A stretch of 64,000 nucleotides of DNA from Hymenoscyphus infarciens. Lineage: Eukaryota > Ascomycota > Leotiomycetes > Helotiales > Helotiaceae. The DNA is taken from NCBI GenBank assembly GCA_001414345.1, contig LLCB01000154.1:62001-126000 (forward strand), read 5' to 3'. Both the position numbers and the translations under genes were made by a program. Under the pieces are notes generated by a model. The model was given only the letters and a program-made list of their open reading frames with translations. It had not been told where the DNA came from and ran no database searches. Shown in pieces: positions 25,300 through 37,474 of the stretch (its first letter is position 1; each line of letters begins with the position of its first letter).

Positions 25300-28242
25300 T
25301 AGAGAGTAATTTAAGCTATAAAGGCTAAGAACTAAGAAAAAGATAAAAGAATCTAATAGTAAGATAACTAAATCGTCTAATTAGTAGATTTAGTATAATA
25401 AATTAGTAGATACTTACTAAGAAATAATTAAACTCCTCTTTTATACTCTCTTATTATACTAGACTATCTTTAAATATAAAACTTAACTTTTAATATTCTT
25501 TCTTTATAATAATCTACTCTATAATTATAAGCTAAAACCTTATTAAAAGCCTAATAACTTACTAAAAGTAAAATTATAAAGAAAATTAAACTTTTAAATA
25601 ATAGTATTTTACTTACGTATAAATAATAGAAGATATCTATATATAATAAACTCTAAGTAAACGCTAACTATTACTATATACTTAAAACTTATAAAGCTCT
25701 TATTTAAAAGATAACTATAAAACTTACTAAGAACTACTTAGAGTCTTAATATAAGTTAAATATAAGTAATATAGCTTTTAAAGATTAATAAGATATAATT
25801 AAACTTCTTAATTCCTACTTTTTAACTAGTTATAAGAAAAAGAATACTTAAAATAAATTTTAAGCTCTATAAATAGGTAAAAAGAGTTATATAAGAGAAA
25901 CTTTTTTAGATTTTAGAGTACGCTTCTTAAGTATAGCTATATTTAAAAGAATACTAGAGTTAGAAAGATTCTACTAGATATAAGATAAGATTATACTATA
26001 GCTTTAAGATAGCTTTACTTTAACTAAGAGAGATTAGAATTATAATTTTAATAAGATAGTAGTATATCTTTTAGTCTTAGATAAAAAGAAGTATTAAAAT
26101 ATAGAGTTATTTATAACTAGTATTATAGCTAAACTAATTAGTATAACCTTATTATTTAAAAAGATAAGTACTTTTTAATCCTTACTTAGCTTAACTCTAA
26201 AACCTTTTCTACTCTTATATAGACTTAATCTTATATCTTAGAAGATTTTATAAACTCCTAGACTATTTTCTACTAGTAAAAAATTAAAGACTATATTAAT
26301 AAACTAAGTTCTTACTAGTATAAAGTATTACTATTATAATAAGCTTAGGTATTTTAAACCTAATTACTCTAATCTTCTTACTATTAATAAGATAGATAAT
26401 TAACTTAAAAAAGAATAACCTTTTAAAAAGTACTCTAACTTTAAGCTAAGTTAAAAGGAAAATAAAGAGGCTTAGGTAAAAATTCCTTCCTAAGCTTATA
26501 TAATTATAACTTAACTAGACTTAATCTTTCTAAGCTTATAAGAGGAAAATAGTTCTTTATAAATACTACTCTTAGTATATAGAGATATAATATTAAATTA
26601 TAAGCTTTAGTAGATATAGAAGTAAATAGATACTTATTTTTAAATTAGTCTCTAGCCTTATACTTATCTAAGATAATAGGTTTAAAGATTTAAAGATTAC
26701 TATATATAGTATTTATTTATAAATATAATAATAGTACTAAAAGCTAAGTAACTTAGTTTATATAACTATATCTAAATATTAATAAACGTTATATTCTTAA
26801 CTACCTCTTTATTATTCTAGACCTTAGATAATAAGACCTAATTATTAGTAATAAATAGTTAAACTACTTTAAAGTTCTTCTTAATCTCTTAAAGAGCTAG
26901 ATTACTTAGCTAGCTAATTACTCTCTAACTCTCTACTTTAGTAAGAAGAGCTTACTTCTACTTTCTAGTTAGAATTAGAAACCCTTTTTAAATTACTAGT
27001 TAGATGTAAATTAGAGAGAGTATACTATTTAGTAATAAGAAAGATATAAAAAGAGTAGACTTATAAATATAGCTAAGCTATTACTCTTATCTATAATAAT
27101 AACTTCTCTTAAAATTTCAACCTCTAACTCTAGTTTAAAACCTCTTTAAACTACTAATATAGTTTTAAAAAACTAGACTCTATACTTTTTTATTAGTAAA
27201 ATAAGTACTAATACTATATACTTTAATATAAAATAACCTAACTTAGAATTTTATATAACTAGTATTTATAAACTAGATTAGATTATTAATAAAAGGTTAG
27301 CCTCTCTTTAAGACAACGATAATATAAGAGCTCTAATATAGACCTAACTTCTAAAATATTATTCTTTTTATAAAAACGTATTCTTAAAAGTAGCTTTTAA
27401 TAAGCTCTCTTCTTACTATAAATATAATTATAAGATTACTTTAAAAAAACTACTTCTTAACTCCTTTTTACCTTTAAATTAATAGTTAACTATAAAGCTT
27501 AAAGCTATAAAAGAGTATCTTATAAAGAACTTAGATAAGAGGTTTATTATTAATAGTAATAGCTCTTTTACCTCTCTAGTACTCTTTATTAAAAAAGCTA
27601 ATAGTAATAAGCTATAGTTCTATATTAATTATAAGAAGCTTAACGCTTTAATCTAAAATAATCTCTATCTAATCTCTTAAATTAATAAGCTTCTTTTAAA
27701 GATAAGAATAGCTAAAATCTTTACTAAGTTAGATATAAGATAAGCTTTCTATTATATCTAGATAGACTCTATCTTAGAAGAAATAACTACGTTTAAAACT
27801 AGGTATAGTATATATAAATATAAGGTCTTTTCTTTTAGACTTTATAATAGCTTTACTATCTATTAATATTATATAAATAACGTCTTAATTAATTATCTAG
27901 ATAACTTCTATATTACTTACTTAAATGATATTTTAATTTATTTAGATACTATTAAAGAATATAAGAAATAAGTTAAGAAGGTTTTAAGTTAGCTCTAAGA
28001 AGTAAGACTCTAAGTAGATATTAAGAAAAGTAAATTTAGTATTACTAGAGTTAAATACTTAGGATTTATCTTAACTATAAAAGGACTTAAAGTTAATTTT
28101 AAAAAGGTAGAACCTCTATAAAACTAGGTCTAACCTACTATTATAATAGGTATAAAGTCTTATTTAGAGTTTATAAGATTTTATAAATAATTTATTAAAA
28201 GTTATACTAAAATCGTTAAACCTTTAACTATAATAATACGCT
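25300..28242 (+). pseudogene. Element B gag, protease and reverse transcriptase, RIP-inactivated
   Basis: The gag-like region at 25700-26150 reads KRILELERFY and KKSYIRETFLDFR through stops. The protease active site lies at 26604-26627, ALVDIEVN, explained by ALVDTG with ACA to ATA and GGA to GAA. RT at about 27480-28100 shows IAKIFTKLDIR and, at 27901-27950, FYITYLNDILIYLDT, the Ty3/gypsy YLDDIL box with one Asp mutated to Asn. The frame is cut by element C shortly after RT. This gives the coding strand of the family. No functional product. Confidence 0.85.
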
Positions 28243-28247
28243 TTTTA
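28243..28247. repeat. target site duplication of element C, left (TTTTA)
   Basis: TTTTA before C and again at 32037-32041. The uninterrupted counterpart in element A has this sequence once, confirming the insertion point. Confidence 0.9.
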
Positions 28248-28611
28248 TATAATAGTACGAAATATATACAACTATAGTAGAGGTATATAGAAGTACGTAT
28301 AGTAGAATAACGTATATAGATACTAGGCACTAATACGGAAGAAAACAATAACTAGCCTTTTCTAACTCTAGAAGTAGGCTACTATATATAAGAGGTTTTA
28401 GATAATATAAAAAGGGGTATGAAACCGAACAACGATATACGTCGGCTAATATAAAAGCCTAAACTCTATAAAGTACGTCTAAAAGTCTAGATAGACGTAT
28501 AAATATACGTAACCTTCTTAAATTAGATAATATAAAATAATAACTACTAAAACCTTATATATATAGCATATACTATATAATCTTAGCTATATAAGATAGT
28601 ATGCTATTATA
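28248..28611 (-). repeat. Element C 3' LTR (left)
   Basis: 364 bp; compared with the right LTR it carries many extra CG/CA to TA changes, e.g. GCCTAAACTCTATAAAG for GCCCGAACCCTACGAAG. Confidence 0.9.
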
Positions 28612-28969
28612 TCCCTCTTCTTTAAAAAAGACTTATCCTCGAGTCTATCTATCTTATTATTTAAAGCTAAATTAGAATAGCGTAAGTTATTATATTTATT
28701 ATATTTATTATAAGTAAAAAGGTAGATTAGAGTCTAAATTATAGCTAACCTAGGTTTGAAGATGCTTTATTTAGTTAAAATTTATTATAAGCGAGATATT
28801 AAGATATTAGTTCTAAATTATAACCGACCTAATTCGTAGATACTTATAAAACAGAGACTTCGTTTCTAATTCTTTAATATTAAAGCAAGCATTCGCGTCG
28901 TAAAAGAGTATAGTCTGATCCGTCTAGTAGGTTAGAGAAAGTTTAAAGTTTAAAAAGTTTAAAAGTTTA

Positions 28970-29420
28970 AAAGTTTAGAGTAAAATTAGAAAAAGTTTAG
29001 AGTAGAGTCGGAGGCGAACATTGAGAGGTAACGTTGTAGGTAATAGTAATGTCTTAGCTAAGAGTTTACTTCGAGGGTATACTAATTCGTATTCGATTCG
29101 AATTTACTAAAAGAGTATAGGTCTAAAAAAGTTTAGAATAAAGTCAAAAGCGAATTCAAAGTAGAGTTAGAAGTTGTTCGATTATAATTAGTAGTAATAA
29201 CTTAGCTAAGAGCTTACTTTAAAAGTATACCGATTTAGATCTAATTCGAATTCGAGAAAAAAGAGTATAAGTTCGTTTAAACTAAGGTTAGCAGAGACTT
29301 AGAGTAAAGTCGGAACGAAAAAGTTAATAATATCGTAGATAGTAATAACTTAGCTAAGAGGTTACTATCCTTTTAAGAGTATACTAATTCGATTTATATC
29401 TAATTCAAAAGTTTAAATAA
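28970..29420. repeat. Element C internal ~149-bp tandem repeats, 3 units
   Basis: Three units marked by AGCTAAGAG at about 29052, 29202 and 29350, each with AGTATAC(T/C)(A/G)ATT further on and GTTTAGAGTA-like starts. A fourth, separated unit is at 29815-29960. Confidence 0.7.
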
Positions 29421-29499
29421 AAAAAGGAACTTCTAGCCTAGCTAGAAGTAAAAGAAAGTAAGAATATAAAGACTATAAGACTCTAATTAGAGTCAGTAG

Positions 29500-29800
29500 G
29501 GTTTTAGCTAGCTAAAAGACTTAATACTAAATTTAAAATTACTATCTAAAGTTTAGAATAACAAAAGAAGTAGTTTTAGCTAGTTAAATAAACTTAATTC
29601 TAAATTTAAAAATGCTATCTAATGTTTAAGATAATAAAAAGAGGAGTTTTAGATAGTTAAAGACAAAGTTATTTCTAAAGTTATTAGAGTTTCGCTATCT
29701 AAAGTTTAAGATAACAAAAAGAGTAGTTTTAGCTAGTTAAAAGAGTTATTACTAAATTTAAAAATACTATCTAATATTTAAGATAATAAAAAAGAGGTAT
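29500..29800. repeat. Element C internal 71-81-bp tandem repeats
   Basis: Units starting GTTTTAGCTAG at about 29501, 29572, 29645 and 29724, with ACTATCTAA(A/T)GTTTA inside each. Two more, at about 30045 and 30126, follow the fourth 149-bp unit, so the two repeat types alternate. Confidence 0.7.
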
Positions 29801-29814
29801 AGTCTAATCCGTCT

Positions 29815-29960
29815 AGTAGATTAGAGAAAAATTTCAAAAGTTAAAAGTAAATTTAGAGTAGAGTTAGAAGCAAATATTAAGAGGTAATATTATAAGTAAT
29901 AGTAATAACTTAGTTAAGAGCTCACTTTAAGAGTATACTAATTCATATCTAATTTAAAGA
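29815..29960. repeat. Element C fourth 149-bp unit
   Basis: Same marker TAGTTAAGAG near 29911 and AGTATACTAATTCATATC after it. Confidence 0.65.
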
Positions 29961-30135
29961 ATTTAAATAAAAAAAGAACTTCTAACCTAGCTAGAAGTAA
30001 AAGAAAGTAGAACTCTAATCCTAGAGTTAGTTAATAAAAGAGGTAGTTTAGCTAGTTAAATAAACTTAATACTAAAGTTATTAAAGTTAAAGTTATTATC
30101 TAACGTTTAAGATAATAAAAGAAACAGTTTTAGGT

Positions 30136-31600
30136 ATAACATTTATTAGTACTATTATATAAACTATATTACTTAGGCTTATAAGCTACCTCGTTCCCTT
30201 TAGAGTACTTAAAGACTTATTTAAAATCGTCTTCTAATTCCGATTCTTTATCTTCTAATTCCACTTCTAAAGTAGAAGACGATTCTCTATTATATTATAG
30301 AGAGTTTAAAGCTAAATTAGATAAAAAGAGAGTATTTTAGACTAATATACTAATATTATATAACTTAGCGTTTTAGTATATCTTCTTATTTATAGCTAAA
30401 AGATTAAATACTATCTTAGTAAAGTTATAATTCTAGCGTCTCTTCTTTATAGTAGCTAAGTTTTAAAGCTAAGATATAATCTTTTCCTATATATATAAAA
30501 ACCTATCTAATTTATATACTTCTCTAAGTATAGCTATACTTAAGAAGCAACTTTTAAATTTAATAAAAGTTTCTTTAACATTTATTTATAAGAATCTAAA
30601 AGCATTCTAAATATTCTCTATCTTATAACTAGTTAAAAAGTAGGTATCTAAAAAGGCAACTATCTCTTCTTAATCTTAGAAAGCATTCTAAACCGACTCT
30701 AACTTATATCTAAGCTCTAGGTAGTTCCTAGCTAGTCTAGTTATTATACTCTAAATAAGAGCTTTACGTATTAGAGATAAACTATAGTAGTCAGCATTTA
30801 TATAGAGTCTATCTTATACTAATATCTTCTATTATTAGTATATAAGTAAAATACTATTATCTAAAGGTTTAATCTTTTTAGTTATCTTACTTTTTTATTA
30901 AAGAGTATTTAAAGTAGCTTTAAAGCTATATTAGATAAGAGAATATTAGAAGGTATTAAGAGCAGCTACTTATAACTAAAAGAGGTATAAAAGCAAAAGT
31001 TAGTTTAAATAAATATTTAAAAGAGAGTAGAATTAAGAAGAGTTTAAAGATAAAGCAAGTTATTAACTTTAAAATATAAGCTTACTTATCTATCTTTCTA
31101 GCTTAGCTAGCTAATTCCTTATTTCTTAATTCTCTACTTCTAAAGCTTATATAACTAACCGTATCTAGTCTATATTTAAGAAGTTCTACTAATCTCTTTA
31201 ACTATTATTTTATTAAGATCTTCTAGATCTTAGTATATAAGTACTATTTAGGTAGCTTTTAGAAAGAGAGGTAGCTCTAGAAGAGCGTTTAACGCCTTAT
31301 AGTAGAACTAGGTTCAATATTTTAAAGATATCGATTTAAAGAGAGAAGAGTAAGATTAGATTTAAAAGCCTTCTAGATAACTATTATAAGTTAACTTATT
31401 TACTAAATCTAGGGTTATTAAGACTCTTAGGAACACTTAGCGTATTCTAATCTCTTAATATATACTAAAACACGATTTTTACTAGCTATTTATATAGATA
31501 CTAAACCCTAGTATTACTAGCTATCTAAGTAGTCTCTAATTACCTAGCTATATAAGAATACTATCGTAATATTCTAAATTAAGTATAAATCAACTTCTAA
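30136..31600 (-). pseudogene. Element C gag-like remnant
   Basis: Aligns block by block with the gag end of element A; for example GCTATACTTAAGAAGCA at 30534 against GTTATACTTAAGAAGTA at 17927, and CTTATAACTAGTTAA in both. No frame is open because of RIP. Function is inferred from the matching position in A. Confidence 0.6.
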
Positions 31601-31672
31601 ATAAAGAGTAGTAATAAGCTTAAAGAAGATATTATTAAAGCCGTCACTAGTAAAGAAGAGTTATTATTTTTA

Positions 31673-32036
31673 TATAATAGTACGAAATATATATAACTAT
31701 AGTAGAGGTATATAGGAGTTTATATAGTAGAATAACGTATATAGATACTAGATACTAATATAGAAGAAAATAATAACTAGCCTTTTCTAACTCTAGAAAT
31801 AGGCTACTATATATAAGAGGTTTTAGATAATATAAAAAGAGGTATAAAACCGAACAACGACATACGTCGGCTAATACAAAAGCCCGAACCCTACGAAGTA
31901 CGTCCGAAAGTCTAGACGGATATACGAACATACGTAACCTTTCTAAATTAGATAATATAAAATAACAACTACTGAAACCTTATATATATAGTATATACTA
32001 TATAATCTCGGCTATATAGAACGGTATACTATCACA
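31673..32036 (-). repeat. Element C 5' LTR (right)
   Basis: 364 bp; less mutated than its partner, retaining CGACATACGTCGGC and GACGGATATACGAACATACG. Confidence 0.9.
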
Positions 32037-34170
32037 TTTTAGAGCCTTTTCTATAAATACTTAAATATAATAAAGCCTTTAAAGTACTAAGAACTAGGCT
32101 ACTTACTATATAAACCTTATACTACTTTAACTCTAATTATAATACGAAGGTAGAAATAGACTCCTTAGAAGAAGTAATAGTAGGTATTTTCTTATAATAA
32201 TATAATAGCCTTTAATACTCTATTAGGTTCTACTTATACGTCCTAGTTAGCTATAAATCGAACTAGGAGATCTATAATAAAGAACTATCTACTATTATAA
32301 AAGCTTTTAAGAAATAATGCTTTAAACTTATATTATATTAGAAATATATTAATATATATTTAAACTATAGATTATTAGAATACTTTATAATAACTAAGAT
32401 ACTTATAGCTAAGTAAGTCTAATAGATAGAGTTTTTATTAGACTTTAACTTTTAGATCTAATTTATATCTAGAAAGAGTAATTAAAAAGTAGATATATTA
32501 ACTTAATATAAATAAGACCTAAAAACCTATAATTAAGCTAAATTAGATAGCTACTTATATACTCTTTTAGGACCTAATTAGTTAAACTTCTAAATTAATA
32601 CTAAACTTACTTAGATCTTTTTATAAGAATAGTCTATATCTTTAAATATAATAGATATTATTTTAGAGTTAAGTTTAAATATAATTTAGAAGTTAAAAGA
32701 AGATAACTTATACTCTTTTTAAAAAAAAACGTTATAAACTTCTAAATAGAGACTCTATCTTATCTAATAATTTACTCCTCTTTAAGAATCGACTTTATAT
32801 TTAAAGGAATACTAAACTATATATAAAGCTAATCTAAGAAGTCTATAACTAAGTATCTAGTACTTATCTAAGTATAAAAAAGATATACTAGTTATTAGTA
32901 TAATACTACTACTAGATTAGACTAGGTTTAGACTATAAGAGGTATATAGTAAATTATTAAGCTTATAGATACTCTTATCCTTAATAGACTAAGTAGTAAG
33001 GCTTTCTTTACTCTCTTCTAATATTTAACTATTTTATATAATATTTATATATAGATTTTAAATTATTCTTAAAAGATAAATATAGATTTAACACTATATT
33101 AGTATTTATTAACTAACTTAGAAAGGATTTAGTATTAATACTCTATTACTTAATTATAGATACTAAAAGCTTAGTTAAACTCTTTATTTAATAGATTTAC
33201 TATTTTAGTTACTACTCTAAATTAATTATATCTAATTAAGAACCTTAATTTATATTATTATTTTAGACTAAATTTTATTAAATAATTAGTATTAAGCTTA
33301 AGCTTAGTACTATCTACTATAAATAAATAGATAAATAAATAGGAATTAAAAAACTAATATATTAATTAGAGACTAAGGCTTTTTATAAACTACTACTAAG
33401 ATAACTAGAGCGAATTAATCGCTCTAATAGATAGAGTATAAATAATACTTCTATACTTATCTATTAGTATAACCTCTTATTAGCTTAAGTTTAGACTTAA
33501 TCTAAGGACTTTATAGAATTAGAATACGTCTAAGACGTCTATTTCTTAGAAATATCTTAACTATAATAAGATAGTAAAAGTAGCTTAATATATATACTCT
33601 ACTTAAGAGATAGCTAAAGATAATATAAGTAAGGCTTAGAAAAGGATAAAGGATAGTATAAATTAATACTAAAGAGCTATTAACTAAGATATTAAAAATA
33701 AAGTCTACTTATCTACTAAGAATCTTAAGATAAATCGTTCTAGCTAAAAGCTTATTAAATAATAAATAAGACCTTTTAAAATACTAGATTATATAAGACA
33801 CTTTTATAAGTTAAAACTTTTAAAAGAATTACTAATTTATAATATTTTTACCTTTAATATACTTTTAAAAGATCTAAATACCTCTCTACTAAGATAAGAG
33901 GCTCTACTACCTCTACTAGATATTATTTAAGATATATAAGAATAAGAAGTTTAAGAAATACTTAGTAGTAGACTTTTTAAAAAATAGCTATAGTACTAGG
34001 TAAAATAGGTTAGATATAATTTAGATCTTACTTAGTATTTTATAGATAATTTTTAAGGTTTACTATATTATCTAAGAGACTTTTATATTAAATATCTAGA
34101 ATAGCTAAGACTACTCTAACTCCTTTCTAAATAGATTAATATATAAGAATTAGATAAGAATTAAGTAAAA
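32037..34170 (+). pseudogene. Element B RNase H, integrase and chromodomain, RIP-inactivated
   Basis: Continuation of B pol after element C. RNase H at about 32130-32420: YEIYDKELL appears as the mutated EIYNKELSTIIKAF, followed by LEYFITTK. Integrase at about 32500-33800 contains FIKQLVLSLSLVLSTI, matching a gypsy integrase LGIKLKLSTTYHPQ-type stretch. At 33930-34030 a chromodomain reads EILSSRLFKK and VRYNLDLT.YFIDNF, followed by LRDFYIKYLE, the usual tail of fungal chromovirus Pol. The chromodomain marks the family as a chromovirus, which targets heterochromatin through histone methyl-lysine binding (family knowledge). Confidence 0.82.
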
Positions 34171-34559
34171 GAGTTAATTTATAAAACTCTATTAATACCT
34201 TTTAATTCTAGTTACTCTTAATAAAAAACTTATAATAAAAACCTAAGATAAAACACTAACTAGTAGAAATGTCTAAAATTAATAAAGTAAAGAACTAAGA
34301 CTAAGTTACTACTAAAACAAAGCCTACTAACTCTTTCTAAGCTATAGCGTCTTCTTTCTCTAACTTATTATTCTCCTCTCTACTCTTCTAAGCATAAGAA
34401 GCCTAAATTAGCTCTTCCTCTACCTCCTTCTTATAAGTACGCTTCTTATCTTAATAACCTTCTATAACTAGCTTAGAGGAGAACGCCTATAAACTCTTTA
34501 AATAGGTCTTAAAGAGAACCTAAACCTAGGTTTAGATAGAGGTTCTACTCTTTATAACA

Positions 34560-34870
34560 TAGTATAAAGACTATTATATATTAGTAACTAAAACCCCTCT
34601 AATAAGTAAGAAGTACTTATAGTAACCTTAGTATAAAGCGTCTAAGTCTTCTCTAGAAGAGCGAACTATATCTCTAAGCTATTCTTTAGTACCTTTATAC
34701 TAGTAATAACTAATACCTTATCTAAGGCCTTAGTAGCCTTCTTAATCTCTCTCTTCTCCTTCTTAAGCTTAAGCTTATTAAACTCCTTCTCTATAAACTA
34801 TAATAACTATATCTAAGTTAAAACAGATTTAGTATATATTCGAGATTAAACTTACTAGAATATATATAGT
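34560..34870 (-). pseudogene. Element B: antisense ORF, counterpart of the one in A
   Basis: Reads FIEKEFNKLKLKKEKREIKK with TAG-only interruptions in the same frame as element A for about 75 codons. A 2-bp length difference between A and B lies just upstream, so one copy is frameshifted there. Confidence 0.5.
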
Positions 34871-35594
34871 ATTCTACTCTATATAGTACTTATACTTCTT
34901 TAACTTTAGCTTCTTAAAAGTATATATATAATCTCTATTCTAAGATTTTACCTAAAGGTACTAAACATAGTAGACTTAGTAGATAGCTAGAAGTATACTA
35001 GAAGGATATAAGAGAGGTATTTTACTATATTAGATTAGCTCTAAATCAGGCCTAATAAAGGAGGGAAGGACTTACTTTTATATATATATATATAATATAT
35101 ATATTCTAGGATAAAAGTTAGTATATAAGAATATACTTAATTAGAAGGTATTCTTACTATATATTATTTTAAATAAAAAGAAAAGAAGAAGAGAAGTTAG
35201 AATTAGAGAAAAGTTGCCTACTAATATACTACTTATAATAATAGCTATTACTTTATAATTATTATTTATTACTTAATAATTACTATTATAACATATAATA
35301 ATAGTAAGAATAAGATAACTTTATAGTAGTATACTACTTTCTACCCAATAGCTAATAATTAGCCTCTCTTCTATTTATATCTATTATTATATAGTATATA
35401 ATAGTAAATAAAGAATAATTATCTCTTAAAATAATAATAAAACTAGCTATTAACTCTACTCTAACTACTAGATACTATAATAGTAGATAAGTTATATTCT
35501 TTATAATAAGTATATAAATAATGCTCTAGTTAACCTAATACTATACTAATCGATAACCGAAGACTTAGAATAAGTCTTTTTAAAGAAGAGAGGA

Positions 35595-35975
35595 TATAAT
35601 AGTACGCTATTCTAAATTATTAGTATTTATAAAACTACTAATACCTTTATAACTACTAATACTCCTATGACTTATAAAATAGAAGAAGCTAAAAAGAGTA
35701 AGAATTAGATATTATATATTTTACTTTAAAGTCTTATATATTTAGCTTTAAAGCTCTTATTATTTTAGTAGCTATATTAGAAAGGACCTAGTTATTATTC
35801 TTATTAGAACTTAGTAGTCTCTAACCTCTTATATATAAATGTTTATACTTAGTATAAAAGAAGAATAGTTTTTCCTTTTCTTCTATATTAGTACCTAGTA
35901 TTTATATACCTTATCTAGTCTCAAACGTACTCCTATATACCTCTTCTCTTATAGTATATATTTCGTGCCGTTATA
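35595..35975 (+). repeat. Element B 3' LTR
   Basis: 381 bp; right end ATTTCGTGCCGTTATA followed by the CTCTT duplication. Confidence 0.9.
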
Positions 35976-35980
35976 CTCTT

Positions 35981-37130
35981 AAAGGTTATTCTTAATAAGA
36001 GGATATATTCTTTAAAATAATTAAGCTATTATATAGTATTCTAGAAGCTAGTAATTATTAGTTTATAATATACTATAAATACTACATTCTAAGGCTTATA
36101 ATAGAATAGTTAATATTCGACTCCTGTCTTTTATATACTAAGTTATATTAATATAATAAGTAAGTAAAGTTAGATACTCTTTTTAGTATAGTAGGCCTTT
36201 AAACTAATAATACTCTTATACTTATTAATAACGCCTTTACTAATAAAGAGGAGATTACTATTAATAAGGCTAGATTTATATTTAAAAAGAGAGAAGAGCT
36301 TACTATTAACTATCTAATTAAATTTAATAGAGGACTAATTACTAAGTATTAAGACAGCTCTATATCTCTTACTTAAGATTATATAAAATACTTAGATTTA
36401 GTATAAAAAGCTCTAACTAAGATATCTAATATAAAAGGGATATTATATATAGTAGATACTAAAGATTAATATATTATATAACGTGTTAGAGGTATATACT
36501 TAGCTACGGTATCTTAATCTAAGGCCGCTTTTAACTTATTATATACTACTTAAACTATTAATCCTTAAAATAATAATATTTTACTTCTTAATAAGCGAAT
36601 TTAATAGTAAATCAAGAATACTATAAAAGGGCTTAAATTTATTAAATTAGATAAAACTTTCTTAAAGTTATATACTTTTACTAATAGATTATTTACTAAT
36701 AATAAGAACTTATTATTATAAATCAGTTATATTATTACTCTTATAGATAAGGATAATAATACTAATATCTTATATTAGTCTTCTACTAAGTATAAGAGAG
36801 TTATCTATAGTGTTTTAGTATTAGAATTATATATAATAAGCTTTAGATTTAATACTACGGTTTTAATAAAATTAACTTTTAAAAGCATTTTAGGATTTAA
36901 GATACTACTTATAGTATATACTAATTCAAAGTCTATTTATAAATATATAACTAAATTAGGTATAACTAAAGAGAAGCAACTAATAATTAATATTATATAT
37001 CTATAAGAAGTATATAAATTAAGAGAGATTAATAAGATTAAATAGATTAATAGTAAGAGTAATTCTATAGATGCTATAACTAAAAAGAGTTACTATAATA
37101 CTCTATAAAAGTTGATTAATACTAATAAGC
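35981..37130 (+). pseudogene. Element D rest of RT and RNase H, RIP-inactivated
   Basis: Continuation of copia pol after element B. RNase H is well readable at 36640-37110: SKSIYKYITKLGITKEKQL and WINSKSNSIDAITKKS correspond to the copia TDSKSLYD...LGTT.EKRL and SNPADAMTK motifs. This identifies D as Ty1/copia and fixes its plus-strand orientation. Confidence 0.85.
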
Positions 37131-37297
37131 TAGATATTAACCTTATAAAGTAAGTAGAACGAAATAAGAGATAATAGAGAACTGAAATAGAGCCTTCTTA
37201 TTAGTCGAGGACAGAGATAGAGAGCTCTGATTAGTTAGATTAGATATGTGTTTTTTGATAATTATAAGTAACTTCGACCTTTTTAGAGAGGTACTAG

Positions 37298-37469
37298 TGT
37301 CGGTATAAACTCAAGAGTAAGTAACTGCTCGGGATAGCACACGTGGGAACACGTGACCTTCTCGCTTAAGAGCTACTTAAGTAGGCATCGTAGCTAGCTT
37401 TACTCGGTATATACGAACGATAATATAACTCTTTTTACATCGCTTTTATAACTATAAGTTATACTAACA
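37298..37469 (+). repeat. Element D 3' LTR
   Basis: 172 bp beginning TGTCGGTATAAACTCAAG, less RIP-mutated than the 5' copy. Twin CACGTG at 37340-37345 and 37350-37355. Confidence 0.92.
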
Positions 37470-37474
37470 AAACT

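Larger units (their letters stand above)
28248..32036 (-). mobile_element. Element C: non-autonomous gag-only LTR element related to A/B
   Basis: 3,789 bp with 364-bp LTRs (28248-28611, 31673-32036) and a TTTTA target duplication. The LTRs resemble those of A/B at both ends and in internal blocks (GATACTAG..., CTATATATAAGAGG) but are a distinct family, and the leader sequences inside both LTRs are shared with A/B. The interior has a gag-like region homologous to A (30136-31672 against 17075-19128) and then about 1.2 kb of tandem repeats where pol should be. No RT, RNase H or integrase is readable, so it must have relied on enzymes from a relative such as A/B. Confidence 0.85.
24340..35975 (+). 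mobile_element. Element B: second copy of the A-family chromovirus, plus strand, interrupted by C
   Basis: 381-bp LTRs at 24340-24720 and 35595-35975, CTCTT target duplication. Removing element C and one TTTTA leaves about 7.84 kb, matching element A (7.82 kb). The sequence is the reverse complement of A along its length; for example the region before the right LTR matches the region after the left LTR of A. It is inserted in the RT region of element D. Confidence 0.92.
19734..37469 (+). mobile_element. Element D: Ty1/copia LTR retrotransposon, interrupted by B and C
   Basis: Bounded by two 172-bp LTRs (19734-19905, 37298-37469) with copia-like ends TGT...ACA and an AAACT target duplication (19729-19733 and 37470-37474). 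Without the nested insertion the element is about 6.1 kb, normal for Ty1/copia. Domains read on the plus strand in copia order: gag with a zinc knuckle, protease, integrase, reverse transcriptase, RNase H. It is inserted in element E. Confidence 0.92.

Noticed and set aside
28970..30130. CRISPR-like or regulatory array in the evenly spaced repeats of element C
   Set aside because: Units are contiguous 71-149-bp tandem repeats inside a eukaryotic retroelement, not short repeats with unique spacers.
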